A stretch of 64,000 bases of DNA from Qipengyuania aestuarii (GTDB lineage: Bacteria; Pseudomonadota; Alphaproteobacteria; Sphingomonadales; Sphingomonadaceae): assembly GCF_019711535.1 (NCBI RefSeq), contig NZ_JAIGNP010000003.1:496001-560000 (forward strand). The letters run 5' to 3'. Each line of letters opens with the position of its first letter. The first letter of the stretch is position 1. A model generated the notes under the pieces. That model saw nothing but the letters and a program-made list of their open reading frames with translations, did no database searches and was not told where the DNA came from. This document shows positions 25,776-36,962 of the stretch, piece by piece. The translations under genes and the position numbers were made by a program.

Positions 25776-25915
25776 GCTCAATCGATAAAATCAATTGCTG
25801 CCAACGGCAGCGGTTGCTCGTCCATCAATCGTGCTTCGCGCAACAGGTTGCAGTTGAAAACCTGATTGCAGGCATCGCCACCTCTGCCTAACCTCCCGAC
25901 TCGGGAGAAGAGAAT

Positions 25916-27502
25916 ATGGGCGAATTCGACGTTGTCGTTATCGGCGGTGGAAGTGGTGGAAGCGCTGTCGCCGGCAGGCTGGCGCAATCTGGAAAGACGG
26001 TGTGTCTGCTGGAAGCCGGAGGCCGGAACACCGGCTTGCGCGTAACCACCCCGGGGCTGTTCGCAGTACCGAACCCCAAAGCCAATTACATGTATGAGAC
26101 CGTGCCTCAGAAGGGGCTCAACGGACGGGTGGGCTATCAGCCGCGCGGCAAGGGCCTTGGCGGCAGTTCGGCAATCAATGCAATGGTCTACATCCGCGGG
26201 AACCGCTGGGATTACGACAATTGGGCATCTCTGGGATGCGAGGGCTGGGCCTATGACGACGTCCTACCTTATTTCAGGAAAGCGGAACACAATACGCGCG
26301 GGCAAAGCGAATATCACGGCGGGGATGGCCCGCTCTGGGTGAGCGACCAGCATTATGCCAACCCGGCCAGCCATGCCTTCGTCGAGGCGGCAACCCAGCT
26401 GCAATTGCCGCGCAACGACGATTTCAACGGTGCGCGTCAGGAAGGCTTCGGAATTTTCCAGGTCACCCAGAAGGATGGCGAGCGCTGGTCATCATCGCGT
26501 GCCTATATCGATCCGCTGAGGGGCTCGAAAAACCTGGATGTCCGTATCGGCGTCACTGTCCAGAAGCTGGAGATCGACGATGGGCGCATAATTGGTGTCA
26601 CTTATTCGGTCGGGAAGCGCAGCCGCACGGTGAAAGCTCGCGGGGGCGTTGTGCTTTCCGCAGGCACCTTCAATACGCCGCAAATTCTGATGCTTTCGGG
26701 CATCGGCCCCGGAGAGCATCTGAGAGACCACGGGATAGAGATTGTCGCGGACAAGCCTGCGGTCGGTTCGGATCTGCAGGACCATATAGATTACGTTTCG
26801 AGCTGGCGGTCCGAGGATGCGCAGCTGATCGGCAGCACGTTCGCCGGCACACTGCGCATGGCCAAGGCGCTGATCGAGCATCGTCGAAAACGCACCGGCA
26901 TCATGACAACTCCCTATGCGGAAGCGGGAGGGTTCTGGACCGTTATGCCCGATGCGCCCGCCCCGGACATTCAATGGCATTTCGTTCCTGCGATGCTGGA
27001 GGACCATGGCCGCACCAAGGTGAAAGGCTATGGCTTCTCCCTGCATGCCTGCGTTTTGCGGCCGGAAAGCAGGGGGACAGTGCGGCTGGCAAGCCGGGAT
27101 GCATCAGATGGCCCACGCATCGATCCCAATTTTCTGGCCGACGATCGCGATATCGCCACCCTTCGCGAAGGAGTGAGATTATCGCAGCGCATCGCCGGCT
27201 CACCCGCGCTTCAGGCTTTCGACCCGCGTGACCGCCACCCGGTCGATCTCGACGACAATGCGCAGTTGGATGAGATGATCCGCAACCGCGCCGACACGGT
27301 TTATCATCCGGTGGGAACTTGCAGGATGGGGCCGGACGAAAGCGATGTCGTCGACCCGCAATTGAAACTCAGAGGCCTTGAGAACCTCTGGATCGCGGAT
27401 GCCAGCATCATGCCCAGAATCGTGTCCGGCAATACCAACGCGCCCAGCATCATGATCGGCGAGCGGTGCGCAGAGTTCGTCAATACTGTTTTGGATCGCT
27501 GA
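25916..27502 (+). CDS. GMC family FAD-dependent oxidoreductase
   Basis: 528 aa, choline-dehydrogenase-like. The N-terminal FAD site is [19 protein letters not shown], followed by [26 protein letters not shown] (GMC signature 1) and [20 protein letters not shown] (signature 2). The C-terminal catalytic region has [10 protein letters not shown] with the active His, and the final [16 protein letters not shown]. It oxidises an alcohol of unknown identity; the absence of a betaine gene nearby argues against a betaine role. GGGAGAAGAG precedes the ATG. It is convergent with the GNAT gene, 21 bp apart. Confidence 0.93.
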   Translation: MGEFDVVVIGGGSGGSAVAGRLAQSGKTVCLLEAGGRNTGLRVTTPGLFAVPNPKANYMYETVPQKGLNGRVGYQPRGKGLGGSSAINAMVYIRGNRWDYDNWASLGCEGWAYDDVLPYFRKAEHNTRGQSEYHGGDGPLWVSDQHYANPASHAFVEAATQLQLPRNDDFNGARQEGFGIFQVTQKDGERWSSSRAYIDPLRGSKNLDVRIGVTVQKLEIDDGRIIGVTYSVGKRSRTVKARGGVVLSAGTFNTPQILMLSGIGPGEHLRDHGIEIVADKPAVGSDLQDHIDYVSSWRSEDAQLIGSTFAGTLRMAKALIEHRRKRTGIMTTPYAEAGGFWTVMPDAPAPDIQWHFVPAMLEDHGRTKVKGYGFSLHACVLRPESRGTVRLASRDASDGPRIDPNFLADDRDIATLREGVRLSQRIAGSPALQAFDPRDRHPVDLDDNAQLDEMIRNRADTVYHPVGTCRMGPDESDVVDPQLKLRGLENLWIADASIMPRIVSGNTNAPSIMIGERCAEFVNTVLDR

Positions 27503-27523
27503 CTTCCGACGAGCCGTTCTGCA

Positions 27524-28048
27524 TCAAAGCCGTTTTGTCATCGTGGCGAGCGGGAATGCCACCGGACCATTGGTGTCCTCCCACTCGCTTTCCACCGTAT
27601 AGCCACAGCGCAGGTAGAACGGCTTTCCCGCCATGGTGGCTGCCATTTCGAGAGCCTTGAACCCTTCTTCGCGTGCTGCGGCCTCGGAGCGCTCCAGGAT
27701 CAATCTGCCGACGCCTTTACGGACATGTTCTGGGTGGGTGTACATCGCTCTGATGCGGGCGCGCTCGGTCGAGGGGTCCAGCAAGCGCGGGTCCCTTCCA
27801 ACGGTATGATTTCCTCCGTAAAGCGTCGCGCGGCGCGACCAGCCACCGCACCCAGCCAGCGCGCCATCCGCTTCCACGACGAAATACGTGCCATCCGCGA
27901 TCAGCATGGCATCCAGCCCCATCCCGCCTTTGGATGCCTCGATCTGCTCGGGCTTCAGATAGCCGCTCTGCAGCTTTTCTATCGCCAGGGTCATGAGTTC
28001 GGAGATCGAGTCTTCGTCGTCGTGCCGGGCAAGCCGGATAGTCAGCAT
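27524..28048 (-). CDS. GNAT family N-acetyltransferase
   Basis: 174 aa from ATG 28048. Features: MLTIRLARHDDEDSISELMTLAIEKL, VVEADGALAGCGGWSRR, the acetyl-CoA loop YTHPEHVRKGVGRLILERSEAAAREEGF (the usual RxxGxG/A in the form VRKGVGR), and the C-terminal FYLRCGYTVE. The acceptor is unknown. The frame is open another 50 codons upstream but runs through a terminator hairpin, so the shorter start is right. Preceded by GAGAG. Confidence 0.9.
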   Translation of the reverse strand: MLTIRLARHDDEDSISELMTLAIEKLQSGYLKPEQIEASKGGMGLDAMLIADGTYFVVEADGALAGCGGWSRRATLYGGNHTVGRDPRLLDPSTERARIRAMYTHPEHVRKGVGRLILERSEAAAREEGFKALEMAATMAGKPFYLRCGYTVESEWEDTNGPVAFPLATMTKRL

Positions 28049-28060
28049 GGTATCTCTCGC

Positions 28061-28091
28061 AAAAAAGAGGCGACCGTTACGGCCGCCCCTC
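28061..28091 (-). terminator. Intrinsic terminator after the TonB-dependent receptor gene
   Basis: On the minus strand, GAGGGGCGGCC pairs with GGTCGCCTC around GTAAC (with a bulge), then a TTTTTT run. It sits between the receptor stop and the GNAT start. Confidence 0.8.
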
Positions 28092-28115
28092 TTCTTCAGC
28101 AAAATGGCTTTACTG

Positions 28116-30896
28116 TTACCATTGAAAGCGTGCGCGGAGGTAATAGCTTCCACCGTTGAAGCCGAATGGCGAACGTTCGCCATATTTGCCCCCCGCAACT
28201 CCCGAATAGGGATTCAAGTCGGGATAGTTGTCGAACAGGTTCTGGGCGCCAGCGGCGATTTCGAGACCGTCGATAACTTCGTAGCCCAGCTCTGCATCGA
28301 AAGTCACTTCCGCACCGGCATCGATCGGTAATGTCGAATCCTCGAGGTAGGCTTCGTAATAGCTGCCGAAATAATTGGCTCGCAGCAGCCCCCGGAAACG
28401 CCCTTGCTCGTGCGTCAGATTGAGGAAGCCCTTCCATTTCGGAAGACCCTCTTCCAATTGGCGTACGCGCGTATCGGAGATGGTTTCTCCGACGTCGGTC
28501 ACCGAAGTATCGGTATAATTGATGGCCAGGGTCGCCCGCGTAGTGCCTCCTTCAATCGGATAGAGACGGGCGTTGGCCACGAAATCGAGGCCCTGAGTGC
28601 GTGTATCGAAGTCGTTGTTGAAATAGGTGAACGCCACCAGATCCTCGAAACCGGTGAAGTCGGTCCGGTTCAAAGATCCTGCCGCATCCAGCTGAGTGAG
28701 CAGTTCAGCAGGTGATGGAAGGTCCGCGTCCGGCGCGTTGTAATCTGCCGGACAGTTCGTGGCCACACCATCCGCCTCTGCGAGATAGCAGAGTGCGGCA
28801 GGGAAATTGATGGTGGAAGAGCGAGAAATGCGGTCTTTCAGCTTGATGTTGAAATAGTCGAGCGTGACAGTGAAGTCCCCGAAATCGCCCGCAATTCCCA
28901 GCGTGAAGCTGTCCGCTTTTTCGGGCCCAAGGGTTGGCCGATCGAGCCCCAAGCTGTTCTGCACATAGTCCGCCGCGATCAAGCCAGCGGGGCTGTTGAG
29001 TGGGAAGGTACCTTCGTCCTGCAACGTTCCGCCCGAGAACTGCGTGGTGACATTGATGACATTGGCCTGCCCAGCCGTCGGCACGTGGAAGCCGGTTGAG
29101 TAGGTCCCGCGCAGACGAAACGCATCGCTGAGCTTGTAAAGTCCGCCGAGTTTCCAAGTCACGGTGTCGCCGAAGCTCTTCGTGTCTTCGTACCGAACGG
29201 CCCCCTGGAGCGTCAGCGCATCGACGAGGTCTGCTTCGATGTCGATATAGGCTGCCTTGTTGTCTTCCTTGCTCGAACCTGCTGCATTCGTCGCAAAGCC
29301 GGGGAAACCGTTCGAACTGGTCGAAAAGCCCTGGCCGATCGGATAGGCTGCCGTAGGCTGTGCCAATGGGCCAAGTTCGAAGGATTCCGGATCGCCCGCC
29401 GTGATCGTGAATTCCTCGTCTCGATACTCGGCCCCAGCGGCAATATAGACGCTGCCTTCGCCCAGCGGAACTTCATAGCCCAGATCCAGATTCACGACGT
29501 TTTCCGTCTGTGCATAACCGCCCGGATTGAAGGTAGTCGGAGTGTTGGGGCCTAGGGACGCGTTGACTGTATTCCGTATCTGGAAAGACGTCTTGTTTCG
29601 TCCGTGGCGATAGCTGAGATCATAATCCAGCCCGCCGAACAGCTGCCCGCGCAAGCCGGCTGCTACGGAATAATCCTCGACGTCGCCCCCGAAGCGGGGC
29701 GTGAAACCGCCCGGAAAGATCTCGACGAAGCTGAAGCAATTATCGTCCGCCTGAACCTGCGCAAGGATCGTCGGGTCAGGAATGAGACCGCCGCCCGCAG
29801 TCAAAGGAATTCCGGCAGGACAGTCGCCAGCGGTATCGATCGATAGATCCCCGACGAGTACCGAGGGCACCCCGCCGTCCTCTTCCGCCAGTGGCTGACC
29901 GGTAGCGGGATCGACAGTCGGCCCCGCATAGACGCCCCCGCGATTGGTCGGGTTGCGGAAATAGAAACCGCCATCGACATTCCGTTCGGCATAGTTGCCG
30001 AAGGCGTAAAAATTGACCGCAGGGCTGAATTCGTAGCCCATGTTGGCATAGAATTTCGTGTCGTCGTTGACGTTTGGTTGACCCCAGATCTGCGCGGGAT
30101 CTGCAACGGCTGTGTTTCCGGCGGCAATTAGTGCAGCCGCGTCGTCACGCTGTACCGAGCGGGAGGTGGCGTCGGATTCGCCATATTCCCCTGACAGATT
30201 GATAAACCCGCCGGTTCCAAGGCCGAGGCCGATGTTGGCGCCAATCGTATATTGATCGCCATCGCCTTCATAGGTCTCACCCCATTGAGCGGAAATCGTT
30301 CCACCTTCAGGGGCATCCTTGAGGATGAAGTTGAGGACGCCGGCAATGGCGTCGGAACCGTATTGCGAGGACGCGCCATCGCGCAGAACTTCAAGTTGCT
30401 TGATTGCGATCGCCGGGATGACCGAGATATCCGGCCCCTGCGAGCCGTCGGATATCCCGCCTCCTAGAAACGCAATTACCGCGGCGCGGTGCATGCGTTT
30501 GCCATTCACCAGGACGAGCGTGTTATCGGGAGAAAGCCCGCGCAGGTTAGCAGGCCTGACGAGAGTAGCCGCATCGGAGATCGGCTGGGTGCCCACGTTG
30601 AATGATGGCACCGACACCCGGAGCACATTCCCGATGTCACTGCTTGCCGTATTGTTCAGTTCATCTGTCCCGACCACGTCGACAGGAGCCACCGTATCGG
30701 CCGCGGACCGGTTGGTTTGCCGCGTTCCGGTGACGATGATCGCCTGAGAATCGGCCTCGGGTACGGCAACGGCATCCGAGGTGACCCGTGCTTCCGCATC
30801 CTGGGCCAAGGCGGGTGTACTCATCCCCAGCCAAGCTGCTCCTGACAATAGGGTAGCTCGGTAAAGTACGTGTGCATGTATAGATCTAATTGTCAT
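28116..30896 (-). CDS. TonB-dependent outer-membrane receptor
   Basis: 926 aa from ATG 30896, five nt after GGAGG. Signal peptide to about residue 32 (ALAQ), a TonB-box-like segment (SQAIIVTGTRQTNRSAADT), a plug domain with NLRGLSPDNTLVLVNGKRMHRAA and LEVLRDGASSQYGSDAIAGVLNFILK, then a 22-strand barrel ending in YLRARFQW with the terminal aromatic. RMHR-type plugs with DGASSQYGSDAIAGV are common in sphingomonad receptors for plant-derived or other small molecules; the ligand cannot be told, and no siderophore genes are nearby. A TATAAT lies at about 30965 upstream without a good -35. Confidence 0.94.
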   Translation of the reverse strand: MTIRSIHAHVLYRATLLSGAAWLGMSTPALAQDAEARVTSDAVAVPEADSQAIIVTGTRQTNRSAADTVAPVDVVGTDELNNTASSDIGNVLRVSVPSFNVGTQPISDAATLVRPANLRGLSPDNTLVLVNGKRMHRAAVIAFLGGGISDGSQGPDISVIPAIAIKQLEVLRDGASSQYGSDAIAGVLNFILKDAPEGGTISAQWGETYEGDGDQYTIGANIGLGLGTGGFINLSGEYGESDATSRSVQRDDAAALIAAGNTAVADPAQIWGQPNVNDDTKFYANMGYEFSPAVNFYAFGNYAERNVDGGFYFRNPTNRGGVYAGPTVDPATGQPLAEEDGGVPSVLVGDLSIDTAGDCPAGIPLTAGGGLIPDPTILAQVQADDNCFSFVEIFPGGFTPRFGGDVEDYSVAAGLRGQLFGGLDYDLSYRHGRNKTSFQIRNTVNASLGPNTPTTFNPGGYAQTENVVNLDLGYEVPLGEGSVYIAAGAEYRDEEFTITAGDPESFELGPLAQPTAAYPIGQGFSTSSNGFPGFATNAAGSSKEDNKAAYIDIEADLVDALTLQGAVRYEDTKSFGDTVTWKLGGLYKLSDAFRLRGTYSTGFHVPTAGQANVINVTTQFSGGTLQDEGTFPLNSPAGLIAADYVQNSLGLDRPTLGPEKADSFTLGIAGDFGDFTVTLDYFNIKLKDRISRSSTINFPAALCYLAEADGVATNCPADYNAPDADLPSPAELLTQLDAAGSLNRTDFTGFEDLVAFTYFNNDFDTRTQGLDFVANARLYPIEGGTTRATLAINYTDTSVTDVGETISDTRVRQLEEGLPKWKGFLNLTHEQGRFRGLLRANYFGSYYEAYLEDSTLPIDAGAEVTFDAELGYEVIDGLEIAAGAQNLFDNYPDLNPYSGVAGGKYGERSPFGFNGGSYYLRARFQW

Positions 30897-31004
30897 CACA
30901 TCCTCCCTGATGAGCGCGCTGCAACCCCAAGTATCAGCGGGCGATTCTACACTTATACCTGTATTATAATATGCACAATTGACTTATTTATCAGTCTGTT
31001 ATTT

Positions 31005-31037
31005 AAAAAAAGGGCCGAGAGTATTTCATCTCGGCCC
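31005..31037 (-). terminator. Intrinsic terminator after amtB
   Basis: On the minus strand, GGGCCGAG (31030-31037) pairs with CTCGGCCC (31012-31019) around a short loop, followed by TTTTTTT. It is 88 nt after the amtB stop. The A-run on the plus strand gives it some activity in that direction too. Confidence 0.85.
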
Positions 31038-31124
31038 ATTCAATAGTCGGTGTTCGCAGGAGGAACATAGGTAGGCGAGGCCGCCCGAAGCTGGAGAGAG
31101 GTGGCGGCCCCGCCAAACTGTTGA

Positions 31125-32453
31125 TCATGTAGTGCGGGTGAATTCGGGATAGGCTTCGATACCGGTCTCCCCGAGGTCCAGGCCCGCCATTTCTTCCGCT
31201 TCGCTCGGACGAAGGCCGATGGTCGCTTTCAGGGCAAACCAGACCAGAGCGGAAACAATGCTGACGAAGATACCGGTCGCGGCCACACCTGTAATCTGGG
31301 CAACGAAGGGCACCTCAGTATTGGTGAGCGGCACTGCGAGCGTCCCCCAAATTCCGGCCATGAGGTGGACAGGGATGGCGCCGACCACGTCGTCGATCTT
31401 CAGCTTGTCCAGGATGGGGACAAAGATGACGGGAAGCGCGCCGCCGATGCCGCCGATGATGATAGCCATGCCCACATTGGGAGTGAGCGGCTCGGCGGTA
31501 ATCGCGACAAGCCCTGCCAGCGCTCCATTCAGCGCCATGGTCGTGTCAGCCTTGCCATAGCGAAGCTGAGTGAAGATGATCGCGACCACCACCCCGGCGC
31601 AAGCGGCCATGTTGGTATTCACGAAGATCTTCGACACGTCGGAGACATCGCCCACCGTACCCATGGCGAGTTGTGATGCGCCATTGAAACCGAACCAGCC
31701 GAGCCAAAGGATGAAGGTACCAAGGGTCGCCAACGGAATGCTGGAACCAGGAAACACTGCCATCTTGCCATCTTTGGCATAACGGCCGAGCCGCGGGCCT
31801 ATGATCAGCGCACCCATGAGCGCCGCCCATCCACCGGTTGAATGGACTAGCGTCGAGCCGGCAAAGTCGGAAAAGCCCATGGCATCCAGCCATCCAGCGC
31901 CCCATTCCCAGCTTACGATCACAGGATAGATGAAGCCGGTCAGGATCGTCACGAAAACGAAGAAGGGAACCAGTTTGACTCGCTCGGCCACGGTACCCGA
32001 CACGATGGAGGCGGTAGTGGCGCAGAACACCATCTGGAAAAACCAGTCCGAAGCGACCGAGTATCCCGTACCTGTGTCGGCTTCACCCACGCCCTGCATG
32101 GCGTAAGGGAAATTGGCGATACCGAAGTAGCCGCCTTCGAAACCGGGATAGGCGATCGAATACCCGATGACCCAGAACATCAGTCCGGCGATGGCATACA
32201 GGCCGATGTTCTTCAGACACTGTACCGAAACGTTCTTGGAGCGAACCAGTCCTGCCTCGAGCATGGCGAAACCTGCCGCCATCCACATGACAAGAAACCC
32301 GCCAATGAGAAATAATAGCGTGTTGAAAATATAGGCCGTGCCTCCACCGACGGCTTCTGCGGCAGCCGGCGCAGCTTCCTGGGCAAGGGCCGGTTCGGCC
32401 AGCACCAACCCGGCAAGCGCCAGCGGGGCGATGCGATGAAGCGAGCGTTTCAT
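31125..32453 (-). CDS. amtB: Ammonium transporter AmtB
   Basis: 442 aa from ATG 32453. Cleavable signal peptide (MKRSLHRIAPLALAGLVLAEPALA), then 11 membrane helices. Signatures: GFAMLEAGLVRSKN, DFAGSTLVHSTGGWAALMGALIIGPR (pore His), LWLGWFGFNGAS, and the second pore His in IPVHLMAGIWGTLA. It conducts NH3/NH4+ and is gated by GlnK, whose gene is 13 nt upstream; the pair is the usual glnK-amtB operon, here behind a sigma-54 promoter. Confidence 0.96.
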   Translation of the reverse strand: MKRSLHRIAPLALAGLVLAEPALAQEAAPAAAEAVGGGTAYIFNTLLFLIGGFLVMWMAAGFAMLEAGLVRSKNVSVQCLKNIGLYAIAGLMFWVIGYSIAYPGFEGGYFGIANFPYAMQGVGEADTGTGYSVASDWFFQMVFCATTASIVSGTVAERVKLVPFFVFVTILTGFIYPVIVSWEWGAGWLDAMGFSDFAGSTLVHSTGGWAALMGALIIGPRLGRYAKDGKMAVFPGSSIPLATLGTFILWLGWFGFNGASQLAMGTVGDVSDVSKIFVNTNMAACAGVVVAIIFTQLRYGKADTTMALNGALAGLVAITAEPLTPNVGMAIIIGGIGGALPVIFVPILDKLKIDDVVGAIPVHLMAGIWGTLAVPLTNTEVPFVAQITGVAATGIFVSIVSALVWFALKATIGLRPSEAEEMAGLDLGETGIEAYPEFTRTT

Positions 32454-32466
32454 GTCTGAGAATCCC

Positions 32467-33647
<1,181 letters not shown>

Positions 33648-33689
33648 AGTTAACCCAATGCGCGTGATGACTTTCTGGTGCCAGTATCG

Positions 33690-34559
33690 TCAAAGAAAAT
33701 CGCGAATGGTCTTCATGAAGCGATCGAACTGGTCATGATGTAGCCAGTGTCCGGCGTTTTCGAATTCAATCACTTCTGCATGGGAGAAATGATCGAGCCT
33801 GCCGTCGCCTTCCGGATTGGAAGCCCAACTGTCTGCCCCGTAAAGGAGCAGTGTGGGTGCGGAAATCGCCGACCAGGTCTGGTGGATGAATTCATCCGCG
33901 ACGTCCTCGACCTGCCATACGTTGAGGTGCGGATCGAACTTCCAGCTGTAAGTGCCGTCTTCATTGCGGTTCACCCCATGGATCGTGAGGTGGCGCGCCT
34001 GCTCCTCGGAAAGATAGCTGTTTTCCTCGATCATCCGGGCGAATGCCGCCTCGATGCTTTCATATTTGCGCGGGGTCCTGCCCGAAGCGGCGCGTTTCTT
34101 GCCGATCCATTCGGCCATGCGTTCGGGATAGCTTTTCTCCCGCGTTTCGGCCTGCCGCTTGGGGCTGGAGCCCAGCCCCTCGATAGCCACGATCTTGCGG
34201 ACCATGTCGGGCATAGTCCCGGCATATCGGAGCGATACGTTGCCGCCCATCGAGTGACTCACGATCGTTACCGGACCGACACCCAGCTGGTGAACCAGCT
34301 GGGCAAGATCGTAGACCATGTCGCTGACCAGGTAATTGCCATCGGAAACCCAGTCTGAATCGCCGTGACCGCGGTGATCCATCGCCACAACATGCCAGTC
34401 GTCGCGCAATTGCTCTGCCACCCAGTCCCAACTGCGCGCGTGATCGCGGCCGCCATGCACCAATATCAGCGGAGGCTTGCCGCGATTGCCCCAGTCCAGA
34501 TAATTCAACCGCAGGCGTTGCGAGACGAAGGTTTGCGAAGTGGGGCCGGTCAGCGTCAT
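33690..34559 (-). CDS. Alpha/beta hydrolase
   Basis: 289 aa, cytosolic. Oxyanion strand LILVHGGRDHARSWD, nucleophile elbow IVSHSMGGNVSLRY (Ser in SHSMGG), acid after the LLLYGADSW strand, and catalytic His in ENAGHWLHHDQFDRF. A cap of about 90 residues sits between strands 6 and 7. It resembles esterases or epoxide/haloalkane hydrolase relatives; the physiological substrate is not known. It lies 36 nt downstream of prfC on the same strand. Confidence 0.92.
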   Translation of the reverse strand: MTLTGPTSQTFVSQRLRLNYLDWGNRGKPPLILVHGGRDHARSWDWVAEQLRDDWHVVAMDHRGHGDSDWVSDGNYLVSDMVYDLAQLVHQLGVGPVTIVSHSMGGNVSLRYAGTMPDMVRKIVAIEGLGSSPKRQAETREKSYPERMAEWIGKKRAASGRTPRKYESIEAAFARMIEENSYLSEEQARHLTIHGVNRNEDGTYSWKFDPHLNVWQVEDVADEFIHQTWSAISAPTLLLYGADSWASNPEGDGRLDHFSHAEVIEFENAGHWLHHDQFDRFMKTIRDFL

Positions 34560-34595
34560 GCCTTGCTTTGCAATGGCATCACGAATGATTCAAGC

Positions 34596-36116
34596 TCACC
34601 GCTCCTTGGTGGCGGAGAAGGTGAGTTCAGGATTCTTTTCTTCCTGGTAATTCACGTCCCACGGACTTTTCGCCATGAAAACAAGATCGCCATCGCGGTC
34701 CTTTGCGAGGTTCGAGCGGTTGAATTTCTCGAATTCGTCCATCGCCTTGGCATCACCCCTGAGCCAGCGAGCGGTGGAAAAAGGAGACGCTTCCAGCCGC
34801 GCTTCGACCTTGTATTCGGCCGCGAGCCGGCTGATCAGCACGTCTAGCTGGAGCTGACCGACCACGCCGACGATCCACTGCCCGCCAATTTCAGGATAGA
34901 ACACCTGGATCACACCCTCTTCGGACAGATCGTCCAGCGCCTTGCGCAATTGCTTGGTCTTGGTCGGGTCGGCCAGCTGGACGCGGCGCAGGATTTCCGG
35001 CGCGAAATTGGGCAGGCCGGTGAAGCGGAGCTGGTTCTTCTCGCTGAGAGTGTCGCCCACTCGCAGCGTGCCATGGTTGGGAATGCCGATGATATCGCCT
35101 GCCTCGGCGGTGTCGGCCACTTCGCGGTCCTGCGCGAAGAACAGGATCGGCGAATGGATCGCAATGGGCTTCCCCAATCCCGACGGGGTGAGCTTCATCC
35201 CGCGTTTGAAGGTGCCGGACACCTGCCGCATGAAGGCGATGCGGTCGCGGTGGTTCGGATCCATATTGGCCTGAACTTTGAAGATGAACCCGGTCACCTC
35301 GTCGCGATCCGGATCAACCTGTTCTTCACCGGCCGGCTGCGGGCGTGGTGGCGGGGCATATTTCGCAATCGCCTCGATCAATTCGGTAACGCCGAAATTC
35401 TTCAGCGCCGATCCGAAATACACGGGCGTCAGATCGCCGTTTCGATAGGCTTCAAGGTCGAACTCGGGATAGCCGATCTGTGCCAGTTCGACGTTTTCTT
35501 CGATTGTTTCGGGGAGATCAAAATTCTCCACCCGCTTGCCCTTGAATTCCTTCGACGGGCCTTCCGGCACCACGACTTCGCCGCTCGAGAAATCGAGGAT
35601 GCCCTGGAATTCGCCGCCCATGCCGACGGGGTACATCTGCGGCGACACGTCCAGCGCCAGCATATCGGCGATTTCGTCGAGCAGCTCGAAAACCGGGCGG
35701 CCTTCGCGATCCACCTTGTTGACGAAGGTGATGATCGGCACGCTGCGCAAACGGCAGACCTCGAACAGCTTGCGCGTCTGTGGTTCGATCCCCTTGGCCG
35801 CGTCGATTACCATGATGGCGCTGTCGACCGCGGTCAGCGTACGATAAGTGTCTTCGGAGAAGTCCTCGTGACCAGGCGTGTCGAGCAGGTTGAAGGTGAT
35901 CCCGTCACGCTCGAAGGTCATGACCGAGCTGGTCACTGAGATGCCGCGCTGCTGCTCGATCTTCATCCAGTCAGACCGCGCCCGCCGCGCCGCGCCGCGC
36001 GCCTTGACCTCGCCCGCCAGATGGATGGCGCCGCCGGTCAGCAGCAGCTTCTCGGTCAGCGTGGTCTTACCCGCGTCGGGATGCGAAATGATGGCGAAGG
36101 TACGGCGGTTGGACAT
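34596..36116 (-). CDS. prfC: Peptide chain release factor 3
   Basis: 506 aa, GTPase that recycles RF1/RF2 from the ribosome. G motifs: SHPDAGKTTLTE (G1), the switch segment RGISVTSSVMTF, LDTPGHEDFSEDTYR (G3) and FVNKVDREGR (G4), followed by the RF3-specific domain with EIADMLALDVSPQMYPVGMGGEF and the C-terminal GVVGQLQLDVLISRLAAEY. Slightly shorter than the E. coli protein (529 aa). A REPIN lies between it and the upstream SDR gene. Confidence 0.96.
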   Translation of the reverse strand: MSNRRTFAIISHPDAGKTTLTEKLLLTGGAIHLAGEVKARGAARRARSDWMKIEQQRGISVTSSVMTFERDGITFNLLDTPGHEDFSEDTYRTLTAVDSAIMVIDAAKGIEPQTRKLFEVCRLRSVPIITFVNKVDREGRPVFELLDEIADMLALDVSPQMYPVGMGGEFQGILDFSSGEVVVPEGPSKEFKGKRVENFDLPETIEENVELAQIGYPEFDLEAYRNGDLTPVYFGSALKNFGVTELIEAIAKYAPPPRPQPAGEEQVDPDRDEVTGFIFKVQANMDPNHRDRIAFMRQVSGTFKRGMKLTPSGLGKPIAIHSPILFFAQDREVADTAEAGDIIGIPNHGTLRVGDTLSEKNQLRFTGLPNFAPEILRRVQLADPTKTKQLRKALDDLSEEGVIQVFYPEIGGQWIVGVVGQLQLDVLISRLAAEYKVEARLEASPFSTARWLRGDAKAMDEFEKFNRSNLAKDRDGDLVFMAKSPWDVNYQEEKNPELTFSATKER

Positions 36117-36127
36117 TTAACTTTCCT

Positions 36128-36211
36128 CGTCATTCCCGCGAAAGCGGGAATCCAGATCACTTTTCAATTGGCGGAAAGGTCAGCTGGACCCCCGCCTGCG
36201 CGGGGGTGACG
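36128..36211. repeat. REPIN-like element, second copy of the CGTCATTCCCGC type
   Basis: Left unit CGTCATTCCCGCGAAAGC and right unit GCCTGCGCGGGGGTGACG face each other, each internally palindromic, 40 nt apart. The ends match the element at 5261-5337; the central spacer does not. It fills the gap between an SDR gene and prfC and ends 2 nt before the SDR stop codon. Confidence 0.85.
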
Positions 36212-36212
36212 G

Positions 36213-36962
36213 TTAGCGATGTTCCCGCGCCACCCGGAAGCCGGCGAAATCCTGGCTTACCGGCATGGGTTCGAGCCGGTTGATATTGAGATGCGGCGGC
36301 AGCTCGGCGACCCATTTGATCATTTCGGCGATGTCTTGGCCTGTCATCGGATCAGCGCCGCGGTAGAGATCGTCAGAGGCTTCCTGACTGCCGGTGCGGA
36401 CCTTGGTGAATTCGGTTTCTACCATTCCGGGCTCGATGCTGGTCACGCGCACACCGGTGCCATGGAGGTCGGCGCGCAGGGCCAGTGTGAAGTGGTTCAC
36501 GAAAGCCTTTGACCCGGCATAGACGTTACCGCCCGGGTAAACGTAATTGCCCGCGACCGAGCCGATCGCGATGATCGCGCCCTTGCGCTCGATCAGCGTC
36601 GGCAGCAGCTTGCGGGTCAGCACGACCATCGCCGTCACGTTGGTGTCGATCATGGTATGCCAGTCATCGAGACTGGCCTCCTGCGCCGGGGCGAGGCCCT
36701 GCGCGAGACCGGCGTTGTTCACCAGCAGGTCGATGCCGGCGAACTCTTCGGGAAGCCCGGCAATCGCCGCATCCATGGCCTCGCTGTCGCGCACGTCGAA
36801 TACGGCAGGATGGACCTTGTCTGCACCCAGTTCATCGACCAGCGCCTCGAGCCGCTCCTTGCGCCGCCCGGTGGCGATGCAGCGCCAACCGCTCGCCACC
36901 AGCGTGCGCACGGTTGCCTCGCCAATGCCTGCAGTGGCGCCGGTTACAAATGCCGTCTTCAT
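36213..36962 (-). CDS. SDR family NAD(P)-dependent oxidoreductase, YdfG-like
   Basis: 249 aa. Rossmann motif TGATAGIGEAT, the NADPH-favouring Arg pair after strand 2 (ATGRRKERLEALVDEL), NNAGLAQG, and the catalytic Ser (AIGSVAG) and Tyr-x3-Lys (VYAGSKAF). The closing IIKWVAELPPHLNINRLEPMPVSQ-type segment is characteristic of YdfG-like 3-hydroxy acid (serine/malonic semialdehyde) dehydrogenases. Its ATG overlaps the pheT stop by 4 bp, so it is translated from the pheS-pheT message. Confidence 0.92.
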   Translation of the reverse strand: MKTAFVTGATAGIGEATVRTLVASGWRCIATGRRKERLEALVDELGADKVHPAVFDVRDSEAMDAAIAGLPEEFAGIDLLVNNAGLAQGLAPAQEASLDDWHTMIDTNVTAMVVLTRKLLPTLIERKGAIIAIGSVAGNYVYPGGNVYAGSKAFVNHFTLALRADLHGTGVRVTSIEPGMVETEFTKVRTGSQEASDDLYRGADPMTGQDIAEMIKWVAELPPHLNINRLEPMPVSQDFAGFRVAREHR